64,000 bases of DNA from Cryoendolithus antarcticus. Taxonomy: Eukaryota > Ascomycota > Dothideomycetes > Cladosporiales > Cladosporiaceae. This document shows positions 21,600-32,976 of the stretch, in pieces. Position numbers and translations under genes: made by a program. How positions within the stretch are numbered: position 1 is the stretch's first letter; each line of letters opens with the position of its first letter. The stretch lies in assembly GCA_002077065.1 (NCBI GenBank), contig NAJO01000009.1, forward strand, positions 620,001-684,000. The letters run 5' to 3'. The notes beneath the pieces were generated by a model. That model was given only the letters and a program-made list of their open reading frames with translations, made no database searches and was not told the origin of the DNA.

Positions 21600-24390
21600 T
21601 CAAGTCCTCTGATTAAAGAACCAGCTCCCCCTCTTCCCTCCCCCCTCGCCCTCCCCATTGCCTTGCACCGCACCCTGGCCTCTCGCAGCCGCCAGACCGG
21701 CGAATGTAGGCACCATCCCACTCCCGCCCCCGTCGCCACCTTGTCCGCCGCCTCGTAGCGGTTTGGCGATGCGACCGAAAGGATTAGAGCCGAATTGCGG
21801 CGCACCATTGAGATTGCCGTTGGTGTTGAATGCGAGGGAATTTGAGCCAGGAAGTCCGCGCGTGCTGCCCTGCTTCGCGGCTTCGAGGCGGTCCTTGACG
21901 GCGAGGAGTTGTTGTTCGAATCTAGGGATTGCGTTAGCACAGGGACAAGAGGAAGGAGGAAAGCGGGCTTGGGAGGACGGACTTGTGATTCGCCAACATG
22001 AGCTTTTCTTGGGATTCGGCGACTAGGCCTTCCAGACCACGGATCCGCTCGCCGCGCGCGACGAGCTTGCGTTCTGCGATGGCGACTTCTTTCTTCAGCG
22101 TTGTGTTTTGCTCGACCAGCTGCCGCTGCACTAGCGTCAATTGTTCCAGATTCCGCTCCAGGAATGCGAGTTTCTTCTGCTGTTGCTTGCTATTCGAGCT
22201 CCGCAATATGCTGTTGTACTGCTCTCGCGTGGAGTCTAGACTGATCTCTAGCTCGACGACACGTTCGCAGCGGTTCTGCAGGTCGCGCATGAGGGACTTC
22301 TTGATCGTGTCGAAGTCTGCTAGTTGCTTGGAGTGCGTTACGCCATTGGGTGCAGGAGAGAGCGAGGATTTGCGCAGGGCTTCGAGGTCGTTGCGCAGAC
22401 GCGTGTTCTCTTCTTGCTGGCGAGCAAGGAGACGGGAGAGGTCAGAGGAGTCCGCGTCGGCTGGCAGGGCGCCAGGTTCGCTGTGCCCGTTTGCAGGAGC
22501 GAGCTCAGCTTGGCGGATGAAGCCTTGCGTCTCGACGAGGCGCTCGCGGAGTCGCTCGAGCTCTTCTGGAGGCACAGATTCGCCGTTGTCTGCCAGGTCA
22601 AGCATACTCTCCACATGCTGCAGCGTCTCACGCAGGTGCATGTCGCTTGAACTCGTCATGCCGTCTCCAAGGTCGAAGCCAGCCATCATCTGCGCCATCC
22701 TCTCCTTCTTCAGCCTCTCCTTCTCATCGAGCATGGCGCTGCTCTCCTTCGCGCTCATCTTGGCATCCAGCAGCTGGTGCTTCACGTCGTCCAGCTCGGA
22801 CGTGAGCTCCGAGTTAGCCTCCTTGAGGGAGTCCAGCGTGATAGAGTCTTCGCGGTGCTCAAACTCGATCTTCTCGACTTGCATGCGTAGCTGCTCGGTT
22901 TCGCCGCGGAATCGATCGGCATCGCGGGTGGTGGATGTGTGGGTCTCGCGCAAATCCTTGATCTCATTGCGCGCAGCTTGCAGAGCCTCCTCAGCCTTCG
23001 CAAGCGCGCTCTCCTTATCAGCCAGCTGATCTTGAAGCTCATTCTCGCGTCGTAGGAACTCGTCTTTCTCATCAGTCTCCAGAGCCATGGAAGGCGTACT
23101 CGACCGTTCGCCCTCAGCCCTACTGTCTGGTCTCGGCGTCCCAGGCCCTTCATGTGCAGCCCGCAATCGACTAGGCGTCGCAGGCCGAGGCGTAGAAGGC
23201 ACCTGTCCGCCTCTTGCCATGTCCTTCATCGCTGGCGTCCACTGATCCTTCGGCACTGTGTCACCCTTTCGCCATGTGCCGACCTCCGACTCCAGAGATG
23301 ATATGTATGTCTCGAACGTGCTGAGCTGGCCTTGCGTCTTCCTCAGCATAGCCTTGAGCTGCGCAGGCGAGAGCTCCTCGTTGATCTTGGCCTTCTGTTT
23401 GATGGTCTTGGCCCGCTCTCCGAATCGCAATGTGCTGACTGTCTCTTCGTAGTTGTACGACATGGGCGAGCAATTGATAATGAGTGTCGTCCGCGAATTG
23501 CCACCGAGTGACTCTTGGAGTATTCGCGTGAGCTTGCTGTCTCGATATGGGATGTGCGTGCTCTTGCCATCACTCAGCGCGTTGATCACCATGCCCAGTG
23601 ATGTGAGCGATTTGTTAATCTTCTTCGCCTCCTCAAGCGTTTGTCCACTCGCACCAGTCTTGCCGACTTTCTCAGATCCAGCCAGATCGACCAAAAACAA
23701 TCTCCCAGACCTTGCCGTCCCACTTTCGACATTCTTCTGCGTGACCTCAATGACAAAGATAGAGTGTGACCGCGAAGACTCCTGATTCATATTCGTCGCC
23801 GCCGTAGCCCTGCTCGCCCCACCCTTCTCCAACACCACATACACATCCTCCACGCTCCCCACGTAGATCTCAAACAACCCCTTGACGTACACGCCCCGCC
23901 CTTTCTCCTCGTGTATGGGCAAGTTGTCGTTCTGTGGCGCGAGCAGATCCCGGATCTTCTCCATGTAGATTTCCATGTAAGAGACCTTGACCGTGAACTC
24001 AATCATCGCATCGCTCCCCATGATCTGCGCGAAAATCTGCTCCACGATCCGCGGGATGATGCCCTTGCTCTCCTCATCTCCCAGATTGCCGGCGCCCATC
24101 ATGGTGTACGTCTTGCCTGAGCCTGTTTGACCGTAGGCAAAAACTGTGCCATTGTAGCCAGCCAGGACATCGTCAACCGTAGAGCGGATGGAGTAGTCGA
24201 AGACATCTTGCTGCGGAGTAGTGGTAGGGAAGACCCGATCGAAGGTGAAGGCTGCGGAGGAGCCGGCGTTGGCGACAGCTAAGGACTCTGCTGACTCGAA
24301 GTTGACGATCTCCTCGCTACCGGCGTCGCGCTCGATGCGGTTCTGGGGCCGGAAGCGAGCGACGACTTTGATGGTGTTTGCGGTCGACAT
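21600..24390 (-). CDS. Kinesin-1 heavy chain (conventional kinesin)
   Basis: Exons 24390-21983 and 21921-21600 join in phase, completing an AAA Lys codon, to give 909 residues, as expected for fungal Kinesin-1. The N-terminal motor has IKVVARFRPQN, P-loop GQTGSGKT (87-94), switch I NQESSRSHS (about 202-210) and switch II LVDLAGSE (about 233-240). The neck region follows at about 340, then a long coiled-coil stalk. The tail segment reads KFEQQLLAVKDRLEAAKQG and ends in a Gly-rich, basic region that may hold the autoinhibitory site. Fungal Kinesin-1 moves cargo toward microtubule plus ends and supports dynein recycling and hyphal tip growth. The donor (AA-GTCCGT) is non-ideal but gives the conserved junction. 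Confidence 0.95.
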
Positions 24391-25251
24391 GGTAGGTGGT
24401 AGGGGGAGATGCCGGACGAGGACAGAAGGGGGTTTACCTGGGCGACGAGCACGAGGTCGTCAGTGTATAGCTGTGCCAGGCCACCGTGGCCGTATGACAG
24501 CAGAGCGAATGTGCGGCCTCGTTCGTGATGGGTAGTCCGATTGTCTCAGATGCCTGTCTGCCGTGAACGAAGCCACCAAATCGCCGGCAATGTTGTCTCC
24601 AGGACACTCCTCTCGGCAGGCACCCTAGCAGCGAGATAACAGGAATATGAGCGGTCGCATGAGATTCAATGACCGGAATATCAACTTCTCTCACAGGTCG
24701 TGACGTGGTACAACGATTGCATGTGCAGATGCGGTACGTAGCGATGGCAAGGTACACTGTTGACAGATGTGAAACATCGTGAACCTTATTTCCGCCCTAC
24801 GCCATGCCTGCTCGCAGGGCACGTGAAGGACACATACTGGCTCATAGCTACAATCTCGCGACAATTGATACGCTGTATGTGGGCCTAAATGACAATGAGA
24901 CGGCAATGAGTGAATGTAAGACAGCGAAATCGTTGGTATCCTGTTGCCAGGTCGATGCTAACGCCAAACTCCAGAAGCCATTCCTGCATACCCTTGGTGA
25001 TGACCAGCCTTCCGAATGGATGCTGCACCGAAGTTACGCGTTCGTCATGCCTGCCATGTGCTTCACATGCGCCTGCTATTCCTCAGACCGTCTGAAATGC
25101 ACAGCTGTCTCGAGCTCGACTCACGCAGGCCATCACAGCGGATAGCACCCATCGACGCCACCATCGTCCTTCTGCCGTGTGCTTGGTACGATTGGACTCC
25201 ATGTCGTTCTCATCCGCAGCAGCACCCTCATCGATAATCGCCAACAACTCC
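24391..25251. other. Intergenic stretch between kinesin and Rad6 genes
   Basis: About 860 bases. An ATG frame at 24804-25145 (+) of 113 codons shows no family likeness and mixed codon use, so it is not called. Nothing else recognised. Confidence 0.5.
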
Positions 25252-25763
25252 TCAATCCTCCCAACTCTTCTCCACCGTCTCCCGCACCCTCTTCGTATAC
25301 TCCCTCCGATTATCCTTATACAGATTACTCGCCTCCACATTCGCCGGACTGCTCGTATTCGGATCGTTCAACAGACTCTGCACTGACGTCAAAATAGCCG
25401 CCACATCGTACGTCGGTGACCACCGGTTCTGCAAGATATCCAGGCACAGCTCTCCCGTAGCGTAAACGTTAGGGTGAAACATCGTTGAGATGAATTTGAC
25501 GCCGGGCGGGCGATTGGGGTATTGCTCTTCGAAGTGCATGACGAGGCGGAAGGTGCCGTCTTCGAAGGGTGTGTCGCTGGGGCCGATGATGACTGCGTTC
25601 CTACGCTGAAGTCAGCACAGTCCGGACTGCTTCTAAGATTCAGTGAGATCACATACCATGTCATGACATTGTCGGCTATGGGACTCGCGCTCACGCCGGC
25701 TGGGGGATCGGTCTGCATGCGCTTGAAGTCGCGCATCAGCCTCCTGCGCGCTGCCGTCGACAT
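25252..25763 (-). CDS. Rad6/Ubc2 ubiquitin-conjugating enzyme E2
   Basis: Exons 25763-25657 and 25600-25252 join across a 56-nt intron (GTATGT...GCGTAG) at the codon for Trp36 and give 151 residues, the exact size of filamentous-fungal Rad6. It begins [19 protein letters not shown], contains the HPN motif ([12 protein letters not shown]) and the catalytic Cys88, and ends VEKSWED without the long acidic tail of budding yeast. Rad6 works with Rad18 in PCNA ubiquitination, Bre1 in histone H2B ubiquitination and Ubr1 in N-degron turnover. The whole sequence is near invariant in the family, so the call is firm. Confidence 0.96.
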
Positions 25764-26213
25764 CTCGAATTCCTTGCTTGATAGTCTGGCGAATCCGATG
25801 CTGTAGAGGTCAACCTACTCGCCAGGCGGACTTAGGCTCGCAGTCGCTTTCTGGGCAGGTAAGAGGCTCGGATCCGGTGATGCAGTGATGAGCCGGTAAG
25901 ATGATCCGCAGAGGCCGAGACGGTATGCGTGTCTGATCGCAGTGTTACTCCGTCTTTCCTGGCTGCTGATGAGTCTGCGATGTCGGTGAGAGCGTGCTGA
26001 AGTGAAGTGATGTCGGTGACTGATGTGATGATGACTACTCGGTACTGCGAGCACAGAAGCTCAGGGAAGTGGCGGCGGATAAGCTCAGATTGGCGCTAGG
26101 GCACGTGCTACCACTCCACTACATGGGTGCCACGAGAACTTGGTTAGAAGTCAACGGACTGTGAGGGAGAACGTAGTAGGAGTCGAGAAAGCTATGCACA
26201 CATGCTATCTCCG
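25764..26213. other. Rad6 promoter region
   Basis: About 450 bases between the Rad6 start and the end of the Dgk1-type gene. A tRNA D-arm-like segment on the minus strand near 26101-26124 was considered and rejected. Nothing else seen. Confidence 0.45.
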
Positions 26214-27431
26214 CTACCCAAATGCCCACAGAAACGCCCCCAATCCAAGACCGCTGAAGAAGGGTATCAAGAAGTTATCATCCAGTCCCCACAAGTCCAC
26301 CAGCTCGCTCAGGCTAGCAATGATCCCACACGACAGCGCAAGCACTCCCATAGCCAGTGGTCCTTCAATCGTACCCTCCTTCTTACTCCATCCCAGCAGC
26401 TCTCGCGCAGGCGTAGGCAGCGTCAACCTTCCCTGATACGCAAACCCCGCATCCAGTCCCATATCATGCCGCGTACCATTATATCTCGGCGCCACAACCC
26501 CCCAGAACAGTACTGCTGTCCCAACGCCAAAGATACAGCATGCCAAACTCCCCGCTGAGCTCTTCCCGCGTCTGATGCGTGGTGTATACCGTCCCCACAG
26601 TCGTCCGAAAGTGCTCGCGGCCGTATCGCACCAACTCAGCAACAGCACGCTCAAAACCGCCACATCCTTCCTGCAGAACTTGAAAGGCACCCAAGCGCCT
26701 GCCAGATAGCTGATAACGCCATTGTACTTATCATGCGCCTCACTCTCCCTCATGAACGCTCCGAGGTACTTGATATACACCGTATTGAACGCCGGGTAAC
26801 GGAATCTTATCACTTCCACCGTCGCAATCGGGATCAGCATGCCCAGTAACACGGGCTCGATGTCGCTTTGCTGGAAGCCCAAGTGATAGAGGACCAGGGT
26901 TATGAAGCCTATGCTTACGTGCAGGGCTTTCCGAGGGATTTCGTGCTTGTGGACAAATACGCGCCAGTCGCGGTGGATTGGGATGAGGCCGAAGGGCGAG
27001 GGGGAGCGGGAAAGGGACCGCCAGTATGCGCTGCCAAAGCCGCCTGATGGATTCGCGGAGGCTGGGGAGAGGAGGCCGTTGGACTGTGGGGGTGCGCCGT
27101 TGGTAGGTTTGAGGAGGGATGACTTGCGTTTGATTGATTTTGAAGCTGTAAGTGATGGGAGCTGGGCTTTTGCTGATGGAATCGTGGTGCCGTTGAGTGG
27201 CTTTGTCGGCCGGCGCTCGATCTGCGGACTTCGGCTGCGGCTGCGAGCGCGAGCGAGATCTGGGTCCTCTTCATGGGAGTATGTGTCTTCTTCTATCGGC
27301 TCTACCGATCCCATTCGCTTTGATAGCTTCTCAGTGCCAAAATAGCCATCTCGTGAACTTTGCTCCGAAGGGGTAGGCGAAGGGGAGATCACTCGGGGTG
27401 TCGAGGGGATGGCGTACGACGCGGAAGACAT
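26214..27431 (-). CDS. CTP-dependent diacylglycerol kinase, Dgk1 family
   Basis: A single exon of 405 residues from the ATG at 27431. The first 155 residues are Ser/Pro/Arg-rich and disordered. A conserved membrane region follows: WRVFVHKHEIPRKALHVSIGFITLVLY, RFRYPAFNTVYIKYLGAFMRESE, NGVISYLAGAWVPFKF and SWCDTAASTFGRLWGRYTPRIRRGKSSAGS, with about six to seven hydrophobic helices. This matches yeast Dgk1, an ER/nuclear-envelope enzyme of the CTP-transferase fold that makes phosphatidate from diacylglycerol using CTP and opposes Pah1. The invariant CDTAAS and GKS segments are intact. It has a 400-residue size, longer than the yeast protein mainly through the N-terminus. Confidence 0.9.
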   Translation of the reverse strand: MSSASYAIPSTPRVISPSPTPSEQSSRDGYFGTEKLSKRMGSVEPIEEDTYSHEEDPDLARARSRSRSPQIERRPTKPLNGTTIPSAKAQLPSLTASKSIKRKSSLLKPTNGAPPQSNGLLSPASANPSGGFGSAYWRSLSRSPSPFGLIPIHRDWRVFVHKHEIPRKALHVSIGFITLVLYHLGFQQSDIEPVLLGMLIPIATVEVIRFRYPAFNTVYIKYLGAFMRESEAHDKYNGVISYLAGAWVPFKFCRKDVAVLSVLLLSWCDTAASTFGRLWGRYTPRIRRGKSSAGSLACCIFGVGTAVLFWGVVAPRYNGTRHDMGLDAGFAYQGRLTLPTPARELLGWSKKEGTIEGPLAMGVLALSCGIIASLSELVDLWGLDDNFLIPFFSGLGLGAFLWAFG

Positions 27432-27905
27432 CGTTGAAATGAGCCCCAACCTGAGCGATCCGGGATACTCTTAGGAAAAAATGAGAAGTTCCTGGCTCCG
27501 TAATGAATGATAGCTTGCTACGCCAAGTCCTAGATGCCTCCCAGGTGAATAGAAGTGCGCTGGCAGCACATAGTGGATGTTTCAAGGACACGTCGAGCTC
27601 TCAAAGAAGCATGCGATCACTTTTTGCTGCTCATGAAGTTCTCGAATGCTGTTCTGGAACATCCACAACGTCGAATAGTGCCGCATGGCCAATCCCGATT
27701 CCTTGGTCGAGCGAAGATGACACACGGCACGGTGCGGGTTCGCAACTGGAGCCGATTCCGTCAGGGAAACATGTGACAATGACGTCGCGTGGAAGGCACG
27801 ACTTTGGAATATTAGAGTTTTGTCACATCATCGGAGTCATTTGATTGGTGAGGATATAAGCACCCATTGGACCCGAACACGATGTCTGTTGATGAATAGA
27901 CAACA
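27432..27905. other. Divergent promoter region of the DGK1-type and HIS5-type genes
   Basis: About 470 bases between two divergent genes. It contains a CRE-like TGACGTC near 27780 and the Gcn4-type site listed separately. No gene recognised. Confidence 0.5.
27834..27840 (-). promoter_or_regulatory. Gcn4/CpcA-type site upstream of the histidine gene
   Basis: The minus strand reads ATGACTC, seven of the nine bases of the consensus bound by Gcn4/Cpc1/CpcA. It sits about 66 bases before the ATG of the histidinol-phosphate aminotransferase gene, a standard target of general amino-acid control. The site is seen; the regulation is inferred from the known control of this pathway. Confidence 0.5.
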
Positions 27906-29242
27906 ATGCCTTTCGACATACAGAAATGTGCGAGGCCTAACATCCTCGCACTCGAGCCATACCGATGTGCTAGAGAGTCAGTACGCCCGGTCACGTACTC
28001 GCAATGCTTAAGGACTGATCGTCCTACAGTGACTACAAAGACGATGGAACAAATATCCTTCTCGACGCCAACGAGAACGCCTACGGTCCGGGACTCGATC
28101 TAAGCAAAGATGGCAAGCTTTCCAGCGGCACAGGCTCGAGCATCGATATCGATCTGCTAGGTCTCAACCGCTACCCAGATCCCCACCAGCACGAGCTAAA
28201 GCAGAAGTTAATCGACCTCCGCAACACTCACGTTCACACATCGAAGAACCTCTCGCCCGAGAACCTCTTCGTGGGCGTCGGCAGTGACGAGGCAATCGAT
28301 GCTTTGATGCGAGCGTTCTGCGTTCCAGGCAAAGACAAAATCCTAACATGTCCGCCTACCTATGGCATGTACCACGTCTCCGCACAAGTGAACGATGTAG
28401 AAGTGGTCAAGGTCCCGCTGAACGTCGACGATGGATTCTCTGCGCAGCCTGACAAGATCAATGCGAAGCTGGCGGAGGATGCGAGCATCAAGATGGTCTA
28501 TCTAACTTCACCTGGCAACCCGACTGCGAATCTGATTCGCAAAGAAGACGTCCAGGCAGTCCTTGAACACCCGAATTGGAATGGCATTGTTGTTCTGGAC
28601 GAGGCTTACATTGACTTCTCGCCTGAGGGCTCATCGCTAGCGGAGTGGGCGGCCGAATGGCCGAATCTGGTGGTGATGCAGACCATGTCGAAAGCATTTG
28701 GTCTGGCTGGCATCAGGCTAGGCGCGGTCTTCACCAGCCGGCCGATCGCAGAGCTGCTGAACAACATGAAAGCACCGTACAACATCCCGAACCCGACAAG
28801 TCAGATCGCCATACAAGCATTGCAACCCAAGAACCTGAAAGTCATGCACAGCAACCGCGAAGCAATCATACAGCAGCGCGAGGTACTACTCGCTGAGATG
28901 CCAAAGATAGCTGGCGTGGGTCGCTTTCTCGGCGGATCAGAGTCGAACTTTCTGCTCGTCGAAATGCTTGACAAGCCGGACGGTAAGCCGAGCAATGAGG
29001 TAGCACTGCAGGTCTACACCCGCCTGGCCGAAAAGAGAGGTGTGGTGGTGCGGTTTAGAGGCAAGGAAGTTGGATGCTTGGGATGCCTACGAGTGACGGT
29101 AGGGACTGAACCCGAAGTCACGAGATTCTTGCAGGAGCTCAAGGGTGTTCTGGAGGATGTCTACGGTGGGAAGGTTGCCAACGGCGTGCCCAAAGAGGTA
29201 GAAGAGAAAAAAGAGCAGGAAGCTAACGGCGTGATCGCATGA
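27906..29242 (+). CDS. HIS5: Histidinol-phosphate aminotransferase
   Basis: Exons 27906-27976 and 28030-29242 join across a 53-nt intron in phase (GA/T) and give 427 residues. The junction rebuilds the conserved start PNILALEPYRCARDDYKDDGTN, followed by LLDANENAYGPG. A class II PLP aminotransferase fold follows with GSDEAIDALMRAFC, CPPTYGMY, LTSPGNPTAN, LDEAYIDF and the cofactor lysine in MSKAFGLAGIRLGA (about Lys245). It transfers the amino group of glutamate to imidazole-acetol phosphate, a late step of histidine synthesis. A Glu/Lys-rich C-terminal tail (about 25 residues) is extra. A Gcn4-type site lies just upstream. Confidence 0.95.
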
Positions 29243-29903
29243 GATGAGTGAATCAACTCCGATGTATGCACTCAGACTATAGACCCATAAGTCATACGTT
29301 TGCAACCGCCCTGTGAGATTGCTGACTTCCGTCACCTTGCTCTCGCGCCCATCAATCAAGCCCAGGCCGGTTCAGCCCCAATGCCATGTGCCGATCTTCT
29401 ATGGCAGCACCCGAAGTGTGGAGAAGACAGCCGCACGGTCATCTAAGGTGAGTGACGCGATTCGTTCGGAGACGACAGCCGTTGCCGGGGCGAGCCTTCC
29501 CTCGACGATCGAGGCACTCTTTTGGCCGTCGCGGCTCACTTCCAACTTCCTTCCCATTCGTTCATCCTTCATCTTTCTACATGCGCTGCCAGAACAGCTG
29601 CATCTCATATTACTTCTATACCACGATCGGAGGACTGGTACTGGACTTTACGATTGCATGATTCGAATGCGATATCCATTGAACGTCTGGACGAGTCGAG
29701 ATCTTGAGTGCGCCAATGCCTGAGCCTGTGTAGCAACGCGACAAAGTAACGCATCATTTCAGCCCCATCAGCACTCCAGCACGCGACCTGTCACGATCAT
29801 AGGAGGGTTCTCGACAATCAGCGAACTAGTGCAACGCCTTCAAGCGAAGCAGGATAAGCATTATATGTTATTTGATCATCTTACTGACCCAGCTCACTTC
29901 ACC
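29243..29903. other. Intergenic stretch downstream of HIS5
   Basis: About 660 bases with no recognised gene. Overlapping open frames on both strands at 29313-29720 have no recognised motif. Confidence 0.5.
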
Positions 29904-30869
29904 ATGGCTACCCCTAATGTCATGCCAACGCCATCGCCGTCAATCTCGATCCAGCCAAGCCAAGAGTACTTCGGCCATGGCCACTATGTCGGTCAATCGA
30001 ATAGCGTAGCCCAAAGGGCGAACAGCTTCAGCAACCCATTCGGTCTCACACCCAATGCGTCAATCCCACCCACACCTGGCTCCATTGCCGGTCGCAAGCG
30101 ATCCCGCGGCGACATCTTCCACGATGAAGAAGAGCCCGAAGCCGACGGCTCCCTCCCAACGCCAGCCTCCGAAGCCGGAGCCATGCCAAACCCCAACGCA
30201 ATGATGGACGACAGCGCCAACGTCGCCTGGACCCAAGCGCAAATGGCGCGCACCCCATTCGAGCTCCAGCAAAACCGCCCAATCATTCCCAGCCGCAAAT
30301 CTCAGCGTGTCTGCGTGACCTCCGATTCCGACGAGCTCGCGCACCTAATCCTGCCACCCGGAATGCGCGAAGCCACGCAGCAGCCTCTCATCGATGAAGC
30401 CTCGCACAAGCTAGGCATTAGTTGGACGCGCATGGACTCTCGACCCTCTCTCGAGACTTGCGCCGCGGCGTATGCCAAGTTCATCATCAATCACTACCCG
30501 CGACTGCGCGAAGTGCAGGTCTGGTTCGAGAACAGAGCTGTGCCGTGCTATCTGGTGCAGTGCCTCAATGTGTACAGCGGCAATCGCGAGTATTACCTCT
30601 TCTCGAACGATCTTCTGGAAGCGAAGCTCGTCACGAGAGAGGCGGGTGATCTGATTCCGAGGTTGCAGATGCTGCCGGCTGGGATTGAGGTCGCTGCGCC
30701 GGGCGGGACGCTGAAGGCTGAGATGAGTCCGACGGGCATGGCGTTCTGCGGTGTCAGTCTGAATTCGCTGAATTCCCTGCCGCCCTCGGATCCATTTCCA
30801 TCTACCACTGGCGTTCAGACGTCCATGCCTGACGGTGCGTGCGCTGCTCACGCAATGGAGATGGACTAG
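29904..30869 (+). CDS. Conserved-looking fungal protein of unknown function, 321 residues
   Basis: The ATG at 29904 has an optimal CACCATGG context and is preferred over two upstream in-frame starts. The first 150 residues are Pro/Ser-rich with a basic GRKRSRGD patch that could be a nuclear signal. The rest folds better and reads QRVCVTSDSDELAHLILPPGMREA, LETCAAAYAKFIINHYPRLREVQVWFENRAVPCYLVQCLN and NREYYLFSNDLLEAKL. No catalytic motif is recognised. The final 60 residues are again low complexity. It sits in a run of plus-strand genes that do not share a pathway. Confidence 0.7.
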   Translation: MATPNVMPTPSPSISIQPSQEYFGHGHYVGQSNSVAQRANSFSNPFGLTPNASIPPTPGSIAGRKRSRGDIFHDEEEPEADGSLPTPASEAGAMPNPNAMMDDSANVAWTQAQMARTPFELQQNRPIIPSRKSQRVCVTSDSDELAHLILPPGMREATQQPLIDEASHKLGISWTRMDSRPSLETCAAAYAKFIINHYPRLREVQVWFENRAVPCYLVQCLNVYSGNREYYLFSNDLLEAKLVTREAGDLIPRLQMLPAGIEVAAPGGTLKAEMSPTGMAFCGVSLNSLNSLPPSDPFPSTTGVQTSMPDGACAAHAMEMD

Positions 30870-31362
30870 AGTTATCGACTCGGCTTTCCCACCTGTACCA
30901 TATCAATACTCGATTCGTTGGAGATTTGCTGCTACTCGCTCATTTGTGCGACGGGGAGGCACGGTTTTGGACTTTCGGAGGATGGCTGAAGGAGGTTGCC
31001 GAAGGTGGAAAGCGGCAACGTGCTACTGCTCTCGTTCATGATTTATGCTTGCTCTGTACTGTGTATATATATGCACTCATTGACTATACGTCGTATGAAT
31101 TGGGTTCTATCGCTACTCGGCACTTCTATGATCGCAAGTACGCCGTATGGACTGTGAAGTGACTACAACAATATGGCAGTGAGATGTGGTTCAATGAATG
31201 CTGTCAAGTTGAGTGGAAGCAGTTGTGATGATGTCGTGAAGCTGTGTCTTGGCACGAGTCTGCGGCTCGAGCTCCAACATCAACGCCGCCACAGCGCGAC
31301 AAAGCAACGACATCACCTTCCGCCCTCACACCACCTCCATCACCCCCAAAGCCACCGCAAAG
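30870..31362. other. Intergenic stretch upstream of the V-ATPase gene
   Basis: About 490 bases. A TATATATA run lies near 31063-31071. No gene recognised. Confidence 0.5.
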
Positions 31363-32580
31363 ATGGCGGAGGGCATGTTCTACAACGTCACTGGCGGCTA
31401 CATAGAGGGCATAGTTCGCGGCTACCGCAACGCCCTCCTCACGCAACAGAACTACGGCAACCTGGTCCAATGCGAGACCATCGATGGTACTGTTCCAGTC
31501 TATATCCCACTGACAGTGAGGCCCCTTACTAACCCTCATGACTAGACATCAAACTCCAGCTCGGCCCCTCCTACGGCGACTTCCTCGCCGCCCTTCCCCC
31601 CAACCCCTCGACCTCCGCCCTAGCCGAGAAAGCCATGGACAAGCTCGTAGCCGAGTTCCGCTACCTTCAAGCCAACGCCGTCGGCTCCCTCTCGAAATTC
31701 ATGGACTACCTCACCTACGCCTACATGATCGACAACGTCGCCTTGCTCATCACCGGCACACTTCACGAACGCGATACGCGCGAGCTGCTGGAGCGTTGCC
31801 ACCCGCTGGGTTGGTTCGAGACCATGCCGGCACTGTGCGTGGCGACGAATATTGAGGAGTTGTATAATTCGGTCTTGATTGAGACGCCGTTGGCTGCGTA
31901 TTTCAAGGGGAGCTTGAGTCATCAGGATTTGGACGAGTTGAATATTGAGATTGTGAGGAATACGCTTTACAAGAACTACTTGGAGGACTTTTATAAGTTT
32001 GTCACCGAGGATGCGGAGTTGAAGTGGACGCCTACGGCGGGGGTTATGGCGGAGGTGCTGGAGTTTGAGGCGGATCGGAGGAGTATCAATATCACGATCA
32101 ACTCGTTTGGCACCGAGCTGGGGAAGCCGGAGAGAAGGAAGCTGTATCCTTCGTTTGGGCGGCTGTATCCGGAGGGGATACTGATGTTGTCGAGGGCGGA
32201 GGATCTGGAGGGCGTGAGGATCGCCGTGGATGGTGTGTCAGACTACAGGACGATGCTTGACCAGACGGGCAATAGCGGTGGCGGAGGTTTGGGTAACCAG
32301 AGCGGTGGAATCGGAGGCGACGATGGGAAGAGTCTGGAGGATCTGTTCTACCAGAAGGAGATGGAGATCAGCAAGCTTGCGTTTACTTACCAGTTCACGC
32401 ATGCGGTGGTGTACGCGTGGGTGAAGCTAAGGGAACAGGCAAGTCTCTCTTCTACTGTATTGAGCCAACTGAGCATGATGTACTAACCAAGTCCAGGAAA
32501 TCCGGAACATCACGTGGATTTCAGAGTGCATCGCGCAGAACCAGAAGGATCGCATTGGGAACTACATCTCAGTCTTCTGA
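31363..32580 (+). CDS. VMA6: V-type proton ATPase subunit d
   Basis: Exons 31363-31486, 31546-32438 and 32497-32580 join in frame for 366 residues. The protein begins MAEGMFYNVTGGYIEGIVRGYRNALLT and ends WISECIAQNQKDRIGNYISVF, both hallmark ends of subunit d. The segments FMDYLTYAYMIDNVALLITG and CHPLGWFETMPALCVA are also typical. Subunit d sits on the cytosolic face of the Vo ring and couples the V1 stalk to it in vacuolar and endosomal acidification. A Gly-rich loop (NSGGGGLGNQSGGIGGDDG, about residues 286-304) is an insertion relative to yeast. The second intron begins with GC (GCAAGT) instead of GT and has a perfect TACTAAC branch site near its end. Confidence 0.95.
32439..32496 (+). other. 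GC-AG intron in the V-ATPase subunit d gene
   Basis: The 58-nt intron starts GCAAGT and ends CCAG, with TACTAAC at 32481-32487. Both joined exon ends encode invariant residues (KLREQ then EIRNITW), so the boundary is fixed by protein conservation. GC donors are a known minor class. Confidence 0.85.
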
Positions 32581-32976
32581 GCGGGCTGCATGGGCATGGT
32601 ATAGGCGTTTGGCGCTGATAGAGATGATCATATGTGAGATACCTACTTGTACTACTCTTCCCAGTATCGCAGCATCTTCCGCCGTCGTCCGACGTCTTGA
32701 GTCAGCTAGTGAGTGGGCATCGATCATCATCGTGATGCATAGCATCACTGTGAAGCTGCAGCAACGGGTACGGCATTCTTGTCTACGCTAAGTACAGCTG
32801 ACATCACAGCCTCTGAGACCTAGGTAGATGACACTGACTCCATGGCGGTGCGGGGTCGTGGTCGGTAATTAAGTCGAAGGTATAAAGGCATTGCTGCTAT
32901 GTTGTCCACTGAGTGATTGGGAGGTTTGAAAGGTGATCTGGCAGCAATACAGTAGAAAGCATGGACTGTGAAAGCT
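32581..32976. other. Intergenic stretch
   Basis: About 400 bases between subunit d and the hydrolase gene with no recognised gene or RNA. Confidence 0.5.

Noticed and set aside
26101..26124. tRNA D-arm-like segment on the minus strand (TAGTGGAGTGGTAGCAC)
   Set aside because: No matching B box (GGTTCRANNCC), no anticodon arm and no acceptor stem could be found around it.
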